The position numbers and the translations under genes are program-made. From DATAOG01 sp963798075 (GTDB lineage Bacteria; Pseudomonadota; Alphaproteobacteria; Geminicoccales; Geminicoccaceae): 64,000 nucleotides of DNA. Below the pieces are notes generated by a model that was given only the letters and a program-made list of their open reading frames with translations, did no database searches and had not been told where the DNA came from. How positions within the stretch are numbered: the stretch's first letter is position 1; every line of letters starts with the position of its first letter. This document shows, piece by piece, positions 55,718 to 64,000 of the stretch. The DNA lies in assembly GCA_963798075.1 (NCBI GenBank), contig CAWCRU010000029.1, positions 62,001 through 126,000 on the forward strand, written 5' to 3'.

Positions 55718-56788
55718 TCAGGCCGAGTGATGGCCGGGCCGCAGCCGCAGGACGTAGCCGATCACCTCGGCGACCGCGCGATAGTGCGCGGGCGGCACCT
55801 CGGCGCCGAGCTCGACGCCCTCGTGCAGCGCCCGCGCCAGCGGCGGGTTCTGGATCACCGGCACGGCATGGGCGCGGGCGACCGTGCGGATGCGCTCGGC
55901 GAGCGTGCCGAGCCCCTTGGCGACCACCGTGGGCGCGGCCATGGCCGGGCCCTCGTAGCGCAGCGCCACCGCGACATGGGTCGGGTTGGTCACGACCACG
56001 GTCGCTTTCGGCACCTCGGCCATCATGCGCCGGCGCGCCCGCTCCTGGCGCAGGCTGCGCAGCCGCGCCTTGATGAAGGGATCGCCCTCGGTCTGCTTGA
56101 ACTCGTCCTGGAGGTCGCGGCGCGACATGCGGAGCTGCTTGCGGTGCTCAAAGCGCTGATAGAGGACGTCGAGCAGGGCGATCAGGCCGACCAGGAGCGC
56201 GACGCCCGCCAGCAGGCGAAGGGCGAGGTCGCGGAGGAGGCCGAGCAGCGCGCCGGCGTCGAGCCCGGCCGCGGTGAGGATCCGGGCCCGGGCCGGCCAG
56301 AGCAGGAGGACGGCGGTCGCGGCGACCAGCGCGATCTTGAGGACGCCTTTGCCGAACTCGATCAGCGAGCGCAGCGAGAACAGGCGCTTGGCGCCGGCCA
56401 GCGGCGAAATCCGCTCGAGCTTCGGGGCCAGCGGCTCGGTGCTGACGATGAGCCCGTTCTGGAGCAGGCCGCTGGCGAGCGCGGCGCCGACCAGCAGCAG
56501 CGCGCCGGAAAGGAGCGCGCCGCCGACCTCGCCGAGCAGCGCCGCCATGGCCCGATGCAGCTCGGCGGGCGCGAACTCCTGCGGCCGCTCCAGCAACCGG
56601 CGCAGCGCCTGGCCGAGATCGCCCGCGATCGCCGGCGCCAGGACGCCGACGAGGAGCGCGCCGGCGCCCAGCATCAGCGCGTGATTGACCTCGCGCGAGC
56701 TCGCGACCTGGCCCTTGGTGCGGGCTTCGTCGAGGCGCCGCTGGCTCGGCTCCTCGGTCTTCTGGCCGTCGTCCTGATCGTCCGCCAT
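55718..56788 (-). CDS. flhB: Flagellar export gate protein FlhB
   Basis: A 356-residue protein: EEPSQRRLDEARTKGQVASS opening, four membrane helices, and the autocleavage site VVVTNPTHVAVALRYE, cut between Asn and Pro to switch export from rod-hook to filament substrates. Downstream part AKGLGTLAERIRTVARAHAV and VPPAHYRAVAEVIGYVLRL are typical. Last gene of the flgB-flgC-fliE-fliQ-fliR-flhB run. Confidence 0.95.
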   Translation of the reverse strand: MADDQDDGQKTEEPSQRRLDEARTKGQVASSREVNHALMLGAGALLVGVLAPAIAGDLGQALRRLLERPQEFAPAELHRAMAALLGEVGGALLSGALLLVGAALASGLLQNGLIVSTEPLAPKLERISPLAGAKRLFSLRSLIEFGKGVLKIALVAATAVLLLWPARARILTAAGLDAGALLGLLRDLALRLLAGVALLVGLIALLDVLYQRFEHRKQLRMSRRDLQDEFKQTEGDPFIKARLRSLRQERARRRMMAEVPKATVVVTNPTHVAVALRYEGPAMAAPTVVAKGLGTLAERIRTVARAHAVPVIQNPPLARALHEGVELGAEVPPAHYRAVAEVIGYVLRLRPGHHSA

Positions 56789-56794
56789 CGGCGC

Positions 56795-57559
56795 TCAGCC
56801 GCCCGGAAGGCCGCTGCCGAGGGCGTCTTCGAACATGCCGAAGAACGCCAGCAGGCCGGTCGTGAACGACAGCATGATGACCGTGAACGCGACCAGGATC
56901 TGCAGCGGCAGGGCGATGAAGAAGACCTGGAAGGTCGGCATCAGCCTATTGAGCACGCCCATGCCGAGATACATCAGCAGGCTGACCAGGAGCAGGGGCG
57001 CGGCGATCCGCACGCCGAGCGCGAAGGCCTGGCCGAGCTGCCGGCTCAACAGGTCCGCCATGTCGCCGAGTGGCGGCGCCGCGCCGGCCGGCAGGCGGGC
57101 ATAGCTCGCGGCCAGCGCCTGCAGCAGCACGTGGTGGCCGTCGGTCACGAACAGCAGGACCAGCGCCGTGGTGGTCAAAAAATTGCCCGGCAGCGTGCCC
57201 TGGGTCGCCTCGTTGGGATCGAAGATCGCGGCCGCCGCGAGGCCCGACTGAAAGGCGAGCGTGGTGCCAGCGACGTGCAGCGCGGCGAAGGCCACGCGCG
57301 CGGTCGTGCCGAGGAACAGGCCGGTCAGCAGCTCGCCCGCGACCAGCCGTGCGAGCTCGAGCGGCGCCGCCGGCAAGTCCGGCAGGCTCGGCGCCAGCGG
57401 ACCGGCCAGCACGACGCTCACCGCCAGCGCGAGCAGAAGGCGGATGCGGGCCCCGACATAGGCCTCGGCGAAACCCGGCATGATCATCAGCGCGCTGCCG
57501 GCGCGCAGGAAGATCAGCAGGAAGGCGAACAGGTCGCCCGGAATGAGCTCGGAGACCAT
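56795..57559 (-). CDS. fliR: Flagellar biosynthesis protein FliR
   Basis: A 254-residue export-gate membrane protein with RAGSALMIMPGFAEAYVGAR, FLLIFLRAGSAL and ALPLQILVAFTVIMLSFTTG. It forms the FliPQR pore with FliQ and FlhB. It lies six bases before flhB on the same strand, so the two genes are read together. GTG/ATG choice is settled by the conserved MVSELIPGDLF start. Confidence 0.93.
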   Translation of the reverse strand: MVSELIPGDLFAFLLIFLRAGSALMIMPGFAEAYVGARIRLLLALAVSVVLAGPLAPSLPDLPAAPLELARLVAGELLTGLFLGTTARVAFAALHVAGTTLAFQSGLAAAAIFDPNEATQGTLPGNFLTTTALVLLFVTDGHHVLLQALAASYARLPAGAAPPLGDMADLLSRQLGQAFALGVRIAAPLLLVSLLMYLGMGVLNRLMPTFQVFFIALPLQILVAFTVIMLSFTTGLLAFFGMFEDALGSGLPGG

Positions 57560-57581
57560 GATCCTGCCAGGCGGGCGGGCG

Positions 57582-57848
57582 TCAGCCGGCCCCGGCGATG
57601 CGGCGGAACAGATCCTCGCCGAAGCCGACCAGGGTCTCGATCATGAACGGCAGGGTCAGCACGAGGGTCAGGAAGATCGCCAGGATCTTGGGCACGAACG
57701 ACAGGGTCATCTCCTGCATCTGCGTCAGCGCCTGGAGCAGGGCGATCAGCACGCCGACCACCAGCGCCACGCCCATGACCGGCGCGCCGAGCTTGAGCAG
57801 CACGAAGATCGCCTCGCGGGCGACGTCGAGGACTTGCTCCGCGGTCAC
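57582..57848 (-). CDS. fliQ: Flagellar biosynthesis protein FliQ
   Basis: An 88-residue two-helix export-gate protein: EQVLDVAREAIFVLLKLGAP, VVGVLIALLQALTQMQEMTL and PKILAIFLTLVLTLPFM. Standard length for FliQ. Part of the flgB-to-flhB unit, 22 bases before fliR. Confidence 0.95.
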   Translation of the reverse strand: MTAEQVLDVAREAIFVLLKLGAPVMGVALVVGVLIALLQALTQMQEMTLSFVPKILAIFLTLVLTLPFMIETLVGFGEDLFRRIAGAG

Positions 57849-57896
57849 GTGGCGGCGGCCGGGCTTGGCGGCTGGTGCTGCTGGCAGGCCTGCCCC

Positions 57897-58211
57897 TCAC
57901 ATCGGCATGCGCATGATTTCCTGGTAGGCGGTGATGATCCGGTCGCGCACCGCCACCACGGTCTGGAGCGTGAGCTCGGCGGCGTTGACCGCCTCGACCA
58001 CCTCCTGGAGGTTGGCGCCGCCGGCGACTGCCTGGATCGCCTGCGCCTCGCTCTTGCGGCCGCCATCGACCGCATCGGTCAGGACCTGCTCGAGCAGGGC
58101 GCCGAAGCTGGCCTTGGGCGGCTCACCGCCGGCGCCCGGACGCGGCACCGGATCGGGCGCCTTGGCGAAGCTCGGCGGGGCGGGGCGGAGGCTGGCGGTC
58201 GGGTCGGCCAC
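57897..58211 (-). CDS. fliE: Flagellar hook-basal body protein FliE
   Basis: A 104-residue protein with a Pro/Ala-rich start and the conserved FGALLEQVLTDAVDGGRKSE, LQEVVEAVNAAELTLQTVVA and VRDRIITAYQEIMRMPM, the last the FliE signature. It joins the MS ring to the rod. Confidence 0.93.
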   Translation of the reverse strand: MADPTASLRPAPPSFAKAPDPVPRPGAGGEPPKASFGALLEQVLTDAVDGGRKSEAQAIQAVAGGANLQEVVEAVNAAELTLQTVVAVRDRIITAYQEIMRMPM

Positions 58212-58297
58212 GGGCGGGCTCCTTCCTGTCGATGACGCAGGCCGGGCCCGCAGATGACGGCGACCGGGCTGGCGTTTGTGAGCACGCGCGCGGGGCG

Positions 58298-58705
58298 TCA
58301 GCGCAGCAGATCAAGCGTCCGCTGAATCATCGAGCGCGCGAGCGTCATGGCGTTGAGATTGGCTTCGAACGACCGCTGGGCCTCACGCAGATCCATCATC
58401 TCGAGCAGCGGGTTGACGTTCGGCATGAGCACGTAGCCGTCGGCGTTGGCCGCGGGATGGCCGGGGTCGTAGCGGAGCGGGAACGGCGAGCCGTCGACGC
58501 CGGTGCGGGCGACCTCCACCAGCTCGACCCCGAGCTCGCGGTCGAGCACGTTCTCGAAGGTCACGGTCTGGCGGCGATAGGGCTGGCCGCCGGGCGCGCT
58601 CGCGGTCGATTCGGCATTGGCCAGGTTCTGCGCCAGCATCCGCATGCGCACGCCCTGAACTTTCATGCCGGCGGCCGCGACCTGCATCGCCTGGGTGAGA
58701 TCCAT
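58298..58705 (-). CDS. flgC: Flagellar basal-body rod protein FlgC
   Basis: A 135-residue proximal rod protein: MKVQGVRMRMLAQNLANAES, YRRQTVTFENVLDRELGVEL, NADGYVLMPNVNPLLEMMDL and REAQRSFEANLNAMTLARSM. A strong AGGAGGACC ribosome site precedes the ATG. Confidence 0.95.
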   Translation of the reverse strand: MDLTQAMQVAAAGMKVQGVRMRMLAQNLANAESTASAPGGQPYRRQTVTFENVLDRELGVELVEVARTGVDGSPFPLRYDPGHPAANADGYVLMPNVNPLLEMMDLREAQRSFEANLNAMTLARSMIQRTLDLLR

Positions 58706-58725
58706 GTCGGTCCTCCTGGTCGTCG

Positions 58726-59142
58726 CTAGGGCTGGGCGCCCAGCGCGATCCGCAGCATGCCGAGGTATTTGCGGTAGAGATTGCTGGTCAGCTGATAGTC
58801 GAGGGCGGTCTGGCCCGCCTTGGCCATCTGCTCCTCGAGGATCACCGCATTGCCGTTGGGCGTGGTCTCGTAGACGCTCTCGGCCGGGCGCGCGGCGAGG
58901 CCGATGCGGACGCCCGCTGCGGGCGCGAGATCGGCCGGATCGGTGCGGGTCATCGCGAGCCGGCCGGCCTGGGCCGCCGAATCCCGGGCCAGGCGGGCGA
59001 AGTCCGCCCCGCGCAGGTCGCGCGGCCGGTAGTCCGGGGTGTCGGCGTTGGCCACGTTTTCGCCAAGGACCACCTGGCGCTGGCCGAGCCAGGCAAGGCG
59101 CGCCGACATCAGGTGGAACAGGGGCGCTTGGGCAGGCGGCAT
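58726..59142 (-). CDS. flgB: Flagellar basal-body rod protein FlgB
   Basis: A 138-residue proximal rod protein. LAWLGQRQVVLGENVANADT, PDYRPRDLRGADFARLARDS and NGNAVILEEQMAKAGQTALD then QLTSNLYRKYLGMLRIALG are typical of FlgB. ATG 59142 was chosen by domain start and an AAGG site; the frame continues upstream without a better start. First gene of the flagellar unit, 93 bases from a CtrA box. Confidence 0.93.
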   Translation of the reverse strand: MPPAQAPLFHLMSARLAWLGQRQVVLGENVANADTPDYRPRDLRGADFARLARDSAAQAGRLAMTRTDPADLAPAAGVRIGLAARPAESVYETTPNGNAVILEEQMAKAGQTALDYQLTSNLYRKYLGMLRIALGAQP

Positions 59143-59234
59143 CCGACGACCTTCGCTGGCGGTCGCGGGCGCCGGCAGCCGTCGCGCCGGCCGCACCGTC
59201 ACCCGCGAATCGTTGCAGGCTAGAGTTGGCGGGG

Positions 59235-59249
59235 TTAACAACCCCTTAA
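59235..59249 (-). promoter_or_regulatory. CtrA-type box upstream of the flagellar operon
   Basis: TTAACAACCCCTTAA is a perfect TTAA-N7-TTAA, 93 bases upstream of the flgB ATG. CtrA controls class II flagellar genes in many alphaproteobacteria, so both place and sequence fit. The site also contains a small GGGGTT-AAC-AACCCC hairpin. Confidence 0.65.
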
Positions 59250-59317
59250 GCAGCGGCACCTAGGTTCGCCGCCGCGCCGCTCGCTGGCGGCCGGCCGCAG
59301 GCCGCGGGGAGACCAGG

Positions 59318-59548
59318 ATGCTCTATCTGATCCGCAAACCGGGCGAGGCGGTGATCGTCAACCACTCGATCGAGATCCGCGTGGTCGAGGTGCGCGGCAA
59401 GTCGGTCAAGCTCGGGTTCACCTTTCCGCCGGAGGCGACGGTGCTGCGCGAGGAGGTGTTCGAAGCGATCAAAGAGGCCAACCGGGCGGCGCTCGAGACC
59501 GCGCGCGCCCTGCCTGCGGCCGCTCCCCCGACCCGCGAGCCGCGCTGA
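59318..59548 (+). CDS. csrA: CsrA-family RNA-binding regulator
   Basis: A 76-residue protein: MLYLIRKPGEAVIVNHSIEI, VVEVRGKSVKLGFTFPPEAT and LREEVFEAIKEANRAA match the CsrA fold (beta-strand dimer plus C-terminal helix). It binds GGA motifs in mRNA leaders. The Ala/Pro-rich tail is longer than in E. coli CsrA (61 residues). Its place beside the flagellar genes fits its common role in motility and flagellin control. GGGGAG precedes the ATG. Confidence 0.85.
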   Translation: MLYLIRKPGEAVIVNHSIEIRVVEVRGKSVKLGFTFPPEATVLREEVFEAIKEANRAALETARALPAAAPPTREPR

Positions 59549-59549
59549 G

Positions 59550-60068
59550 ATGAGCGGGGCGGCGCCCGCCCGGGTCGGCCTGATCATGGGCAGCCAGTCG
59601 GACTGGTCGACGCTGAGACACGCCGCCCGGGTGCTGGACGAGCTCGGCATCGCCCACGACGATCGGATCGTGTCCGCCCATCGCACGCCCGAGCGCCTCG
59701 TCGCCTACGCCACCGGCGCCCGCGCGCGCGGCCTCCAGGTGATCATCGCCGGCGCCGGCGGCGCTGCCCATCTGCCGGGCATGGTCGCCTCGATGACGGC
59801 CTTGCCCGTGCTCGGGGTGCCGATCCGGAGCCGGGCTCTGCAAGGCCTCGACAGCCTGCTCTCGATCGTCCAGATGCCGGCGGGCGTGCCGGTCGGGACG
59901 CTGGCGATCGGCCGCGCCGGGGCGGTCAACGCGGGCCTGCTGGCGGCCGCGATCCTGGCGCTGCAGGACGAGCGCCTGGCGGCCGCGCTGGCCGACTGGC
60001 GCGCGCGTCAGACTGCGGCCGTGGCCGAGCGGCCGGGCCCATCCGAAGCCGGGGACGGGCCGGCGTGA
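59550..60068 (+). CDS. purE: N5-carboxyaminoimidazole ribonucleotide mutase
   Basis: A 172-residue class I PurE: VGLIMGSQSDWSTLRHAARV, IVSAHRTPERLVAYATGARA, VIIAGAGGAAHLPGMVASMT and GLDSLLSIVQMPAGVPVGTL. It moves the carboxylate from N5 to C4 of the imidazole in purine synthesis. It starts one base after the csrA stop and overlaps purK by GTGA. Confidence 0.95.
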   Translation: MSGAAPARVGLIMGSQSDWSTLRHAARVLDELGIAHDDRIVSAHRTPERLVAYATGARARGLQVIIAGAGGAAHLPGMVASMTALPVLGVPIRSRALQGLDSLLSIVQMPAGVPVGTLAIGRAGAVNAGLLAAAILALQDERLAAALADWRARQTAAVAERPGPSEAGDGPA

Positions 60069-61136
60069 GACTGTCGCCCGGCGCCTGCATCGGCATCCTG
60101 GGCGGCGGCCAGCTCGGCCGGATGACGGCGCTGGCGGCGGCAAGGCTCGGCTATCGCTGCCACGTGTTCACGCCCGAGGCGGACAGCCCGGCGGCGCAGG
60201 TCACCAACAGGGTGAGCGTTGCCGACTATGACGACCAGAGCGCGCTCGACCGGTTCGGCGATGTCGTCGACGTGGTCACGATCGAGTTCGAGAACCTGCC
60301 GGTCGCGCCGCTCGCGGAGCTGGCCAAGCGGGTCCCGGTCCTGCCATCACCGGCGGTCCTCGCGATCTGTCAGGACCGGCGCCTCGAGAAGGGCTTTTTG
60401 GACCGGATCGGCGTCGCGAGCGCCCCCTGGCGGGCCGTCGCCGACGGCGAGGATCTGGCCGCGGCGCAGGCGGCGCTGAACGGGCCGGTCGTCCTCAAGA
60501 CCGCCCGCTTCGGCTACGACGGCAAAGGCCAGCTGGGGCTTGATCCCGGCGACGATCCGGCCGCCGCCTGGGCTCGCTTCGGCGGCGCGGCGGCCATAGC
60601 CGAAGCGCGGATCGATTTCGCCTGCGAGGTCTCGGTGATCACCGCGCGCGGGCGGGATGGTACCGAGGCCGGCTATCCGCCGGTCGAGAACCGGCATGAG
60701 CGCCACGTGCTCGCGCGGACCATCGCGCCGGCGGCGCTGCCGGCGGCGCTGGCCGACGAGGCGCGGGCGCTGGCGGCGCGGATCGCGCGCGAGCTCGAGG
60801 TGACGGGCCTGCTCGCGGTCGAGATGTTCGTGACCCGCGACCAGCGGCTGCTCGTCAACGAGCTGGCGCCGCGGCCGCACAACTCCGGCCACTGGACCAT
60901 CGATGCCTGCGCGATCAGCCAGTTCGAGCTGCTGGTGCGGGCGCTGTGCGGGCTGCCGCTCGGCGAGCCCGGGACAATTTGCCGATGCGACCATGGACAA
61001 TCTGCTGGGCCCGGCGGTGGCTGCCTGGCCTGACCTCCTGGCGGAGCCGGGCGCCCGCCTGCATCTCTACGGCAAGCACGAGATCCGCGCCGGGCGCAAG
61101 CTCGGCCATGTCACCCGCCTGACCCGCCCGCTCTGA
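60065..61136 (+). CDS. purK: N5-carboxyaminoimidazole ribonucleotide synthase, frameshifted near the 3' end
   Basis: About 356 residues, ATP-grasp fold: IGILGGGQLGRMTALAAARL, VVTIEFENLPVAPLAELAKR, FGYDGKGQLGL, LLAVEMFVTRDQRLLVNELA and APRPHNSGHWTIDACAISQF. Toward the end an extra A at 60974 breaks the frame: without it the protein reads GEPGQFADATMDNLLGPAVA and ends RAGRKLGHVTRLTRPL. It carboxylates AIR with ATP and bicarbonate. An intact copy is expected in any prototroph, so sequence error is likely. Confidence 0.92.
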
Positions 61137-61254
61137 GCGGCACGGCCGGGCACGCCGCCGGCGGCGGCAGTTCCGGTTTGCGGCGGCCTCGAATTCCGAT
61201 CACATTCGGGCGGGATTCGGACTCTGGTTGCAGCCACGGCGCAGTCGATCGGGG

Positions 61255-61585
61255 TTCGGCCACGGCGCCGGCGACGCGGCGCTGATCCATGTCGCCGGCG
61301 TGTTGAGTGCGAATACGCGCCGTTGCGATGTCGCCGCCCGCCTGGGCGGCGACGAGTTCGGCGTGCTGCTGGTGCGCGCCGATCAGGCGGCGAGCTTGCA
61401 TAAAGGCGCGCTCGCTCGCCGAGGCGATCGCCGGCAGCGGGTTCCGTTGGGAAGGGGTCTCGATCCCGCTCGGCGTCGCCTACGGCACCCATCTCCTGCC
61501 GGTTCGGCAGGATGCCAAGGCCGCGTTCGCGGCCGCCGATCGGGCGATGGATCGGCACAAACGCAACCGGGCGCGCCGCGTCTGA
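61255..61585 (+). pseudogene. Truncated, frameshifted GGDEF domain remnant
   Basis: FGHGAGDAALIHVAGVLSAN then RLGGDEFGVLLV in one frame, continuing as KARSLAEAIAGSGFRWEGVS and VAYGTHLL in another. An extra A in AAA 61402-61404 joins them. The upstream half of a diguanylate cyclase (sensor part and the first GGDEF strands) is gone, so even with the base removed the gene is 5'-truncated. The active-site motif is intact but the fold is not. It lies between purK and the DUF465 gene. Confidence 0.7.
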
Positions 61586-61603
61586 CAGCTGCCCGCCGGC
61601 CGC

Positions 61604-61813
61604 TCAGGCGATGATGTCGGGCAGGCGATCGCTCTCGAGACGCGTGATCCGGTCGCGCAGCGCCAGCTTCTGCTTCTTCAGGCGCTGCAACTCGAGCTGG
61701 TTTCTATAGCCGTCGCGGACCAGCTCGTTGATCCGCTCGTCCAAGGCTCGATGGGCGGCCCGAAGCTCGGCCAACCTGCGCTCGATTTCCGGCAGCTGCA
61801 AGGAATCGGTCAT
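61604..61813 (-). CDS. DUF465 (YdcH-family) small coiled-coil protein
   Basis: A 69-residue helical protein: LPEIERRLAELRAAHRALDE and RLKKQKLALRDRITRLESD are the DUF465 signature. These short proteins are found across proteobacteria, often several per genome; function unknown. ATG 61813 chosen over an in-frame GTG further upstream because the family starts there. Confidence 0.85.
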   Translation of the reverse strand: MTDSLQLPEIERRLAELRAAHRALDERINELVRDGYRNQLELQRLKKQKLALRDRITRLESDRLPDIIA

Positions 61814-61850
61814 GGTGACCTGGCGCGGGTTCGACGGCACTCGGCCCCGA

Positions 61851-61877
61851 TTGTGCTCGGCAGACGTTGCGTATACT
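61851..61877 (+). promoter_or_regulatory. Possible promoter of the phosphofructokinase gene
   Basis: TTGTGC (61851-61856) and TATACT (61872-61877) with a 15-base spacer, in a short AT-rich segment 72 bases before the pfk ATG. The -10 is good; the spacer is one or two bases short. Confidence 0.45.
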
Positions 61878-61949
61878 AACAGAAATCGGCGTCAAGCGGC
61901 CAGAATTCTCGAGCTCGCCGTGGCGATGTGACGTGATCCGGGAGGTCCG

Positions 61950-63023
<1,074 letters not shown>

Positions 63024-63038
63024 GAGGGGGACCGCGCG

Positions 63039-63980
63039 ATCGCGACCGCTCGCCTGATCGCCGACATCGGCGGCACCAACGCCCGCTTCGCCCTGACCGG
63101 GCCGGACGGCCGGCCGACCGCCGCGCAGAAGTTGACGGTCGCCGACTATCCGGGGCCGGTCGAGGCGGCGCGCGCCTATCTCGCGGGACGGCCGGTGCGG
63201 GACGCGGTGCTCGCGGTCGCGACGCCCGTCACGTCCGACTGGGTGGCGCTGACCAACTCGCCCTGGGCGTTCTCGATCCGGGAGAGCCAGAGCGCCCTCG
63301 GGCTCGACCGGCTCGAGGTGATCAACGACTTCACCGCGCAGGCGCTGGCGGTGCCCTGGCTCACCGCCGAGGAACGCAGCCAGATCGGCAGCGGCGCGCC
63401 GGTACCGGGCCACGTGGTCGGCATCATTGGACCGGGCACCGGCCTCGGGGTCGGCGGCCTCGTCCCGATGGGCGATCGCTGGCAGCCGATCCCCGGCGAG
63501 GGCGGGCACGTGTCCTTCGTCGTTCACGACGAGGTCGAGGCGGCGATTCTGGCGCAGCTTCAAAAGCGCTTCGGGCACGTATCCAACGAGCGCGTCCTGT
63601 CGGGGCCGGGCCTGGTCAACCTGGCCGTGGCGCTGGCCGCGCTGGAAGGCGAGACGCTCGCAGTGGTCGATCCGCAGGCGGTGGTCGAGGCCGCCCGGAC
63701 CGGCGGCTGCCGCTTCTGCCGCGCGGCGCTGGAGCGGTTCTCGTCGCTGCTCGGCGGGGCGGCGGGCGATCTCGCGCTGACCCTGGGTGCACGCGGCGGC
63801 ATCTACATCGGCGGCGGCCTGGTCGAGCGGCTCGGCCAGCTGTTCGACGAGGCCCGCTTCCGCGCCGGCTTCGTCGCCAAGGGCCGGCTCGCCTACTTCC
63901 TCGAGCCGATCCCGACCTATCTGATCACGCACACCGAACCGGGCCTGCTCGGCGCGGCGGCCCTGTCGCTGGCGTTCTGA
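63039..63980 (+). CDS. glk: Glucokinase, apparently with an ATC start codon
   Basis: About 313 residues if started at 63039. The N-terminal phosphate motif RLIADIGGTNARFALTGPDG is encoded there, followed by TSDWVALTNSPWAFSI, EVINDFTAQALAVPWLTAEE, VGIIGPGTGLGVGGL and GEGGHVSFVVHDEVEAAI. No ATG, GTG or TTG exists in frame between the pfk stop (same frame) and the DIGGTNAR motif; the first is TTG 63132, which would delete the ATP site. A perfect AGGAGG lies 11 bases before ATC. So either ATC initiates or an ATG was misread. Phosphorylates glucose with ATP. Confidence 0.88.
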   Translation: MATARLIADIGGTNARFALTGPDGRPTAAQKLTVADYPGPVEAARAYLAGRPVRDAVLAVATPVTSDWVALTNSPWAFSIRESQSALGLDRLEVINDFTAQALAVPWLTAEERSQIGSGAPVPGHVVGIIGPGTGLGVGGLVPMGDRWQPIPGEGGHVSFVVHDEVEAAILAQLQKRFGHVSNERVLSGPGLVNLAVALAALEGETLAVVDPQAVVEAARTGGCRFCRAALERFSSLLGGAAGDLALTLGARGGIYIGGGLVERLGQLFDEARFRAGFVAKGRLAYFLEPIPTYLITHTEPGLLGAAALSLAF

Positions 63981-64000
63981 GCGGCCGGATGGACTGGCCG

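Overview
The window is a high-GC (roughly 70 percent by eye) chromosomal segment of an alphaproteobacterium, most like a Rhodospirillales or Geminicoccales relative. The evidence is a coaBC 3' end, a TrcR/DUF1013 cell-cycle regulator, flgB-flgC-fliE-fliQ-fliR-flhB in alphaproteobacterial order, an envC-ctpA-yibQ-rppH block, purE-purK next to a DUF465 gene, and two perfect CtrA-type boxes (TTAA-N7-TTAA). Genus cannot be told from the sequence. No rRNA, tRNA, CRISPR array, insertion sequence or integrase was seen.

Layout. 0-9.3 kb: coaBC end, Rrf2 regulator, TPR protein, TauE/SafE permease, acyl-CoA synthetase, lipoprotein, then a catabolic-looking group of three short-chain dehydrogenases with a tautomerase, a MutT Nudix gene and a toxin-antitoxin scar. 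9.4-13.6 kb: a FecR-domain protein with a Gly/Ser-repeat tail plus a CHASE2-PAS-GGDEF-EAL protein, probably one cyclic-di-GMP signalling operon closed by a hairpin. 13.9-15.7 kb: trcR and two unknown genes, the second preceded by a CtrA box. 16-18.3 kb: polar amino-acid ABC transporter. 18.3-20.8 kb: MT-A70 methyltransferase, M20 amidohydrolase, Uma2 nuclease. 20.9-27.9 kb: a branched-chain amino-acid (liv) transporter with small companions. 28-34 kb: FkbM methyltransferase, AhpD-like protein, DUF4864, and a ynjBCD-type ABC importer whose permease and ATPase genes are separated by a striking 16-bp repeat array of start-stop micro-ORFs. 34.2-42.6 kb: sugar-phosphate transferase, adenine glycosylase, an endolysin-holin pair resembling gene transfer agent lysis genes, crotonase, CoA-binding protein, GMC oxidoreductase, MetY. 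42.6-48.6 kb: ELM1-like protein, rppH, yibQ, ctpA, envC. 49.3-55.6 kb: a Lap-type type I secretion system (TolC, LapB, LapC) with a LapG-like protease. 55.7-59.3 kb: flagellar export and rod genes under a CtrA box. 59.3-64 kb: csrA, purE, purK, a GGDEF remnant, DUF465, pfk and glucokinase.

A technical point matters to every reader. At least nine genes are broken by an apparent single extra base, always an insertion and mostly inside a short run of one base, including genes expected to be intact (purK, ctpA, a liv binding protein). The simplest reading is sequencing or assembly error, so those genes are annotated across the shift.

Strongest candidates for something new: the micro-ORF ladder between ynjC and ynjD; the CtrA-boxed unknown gene pair at 14.5-15.7 kb; the endolysin-holin cassette with its dyad and very long Shine-Dalgarno match; and a glucokinase that seems to start at ATC.
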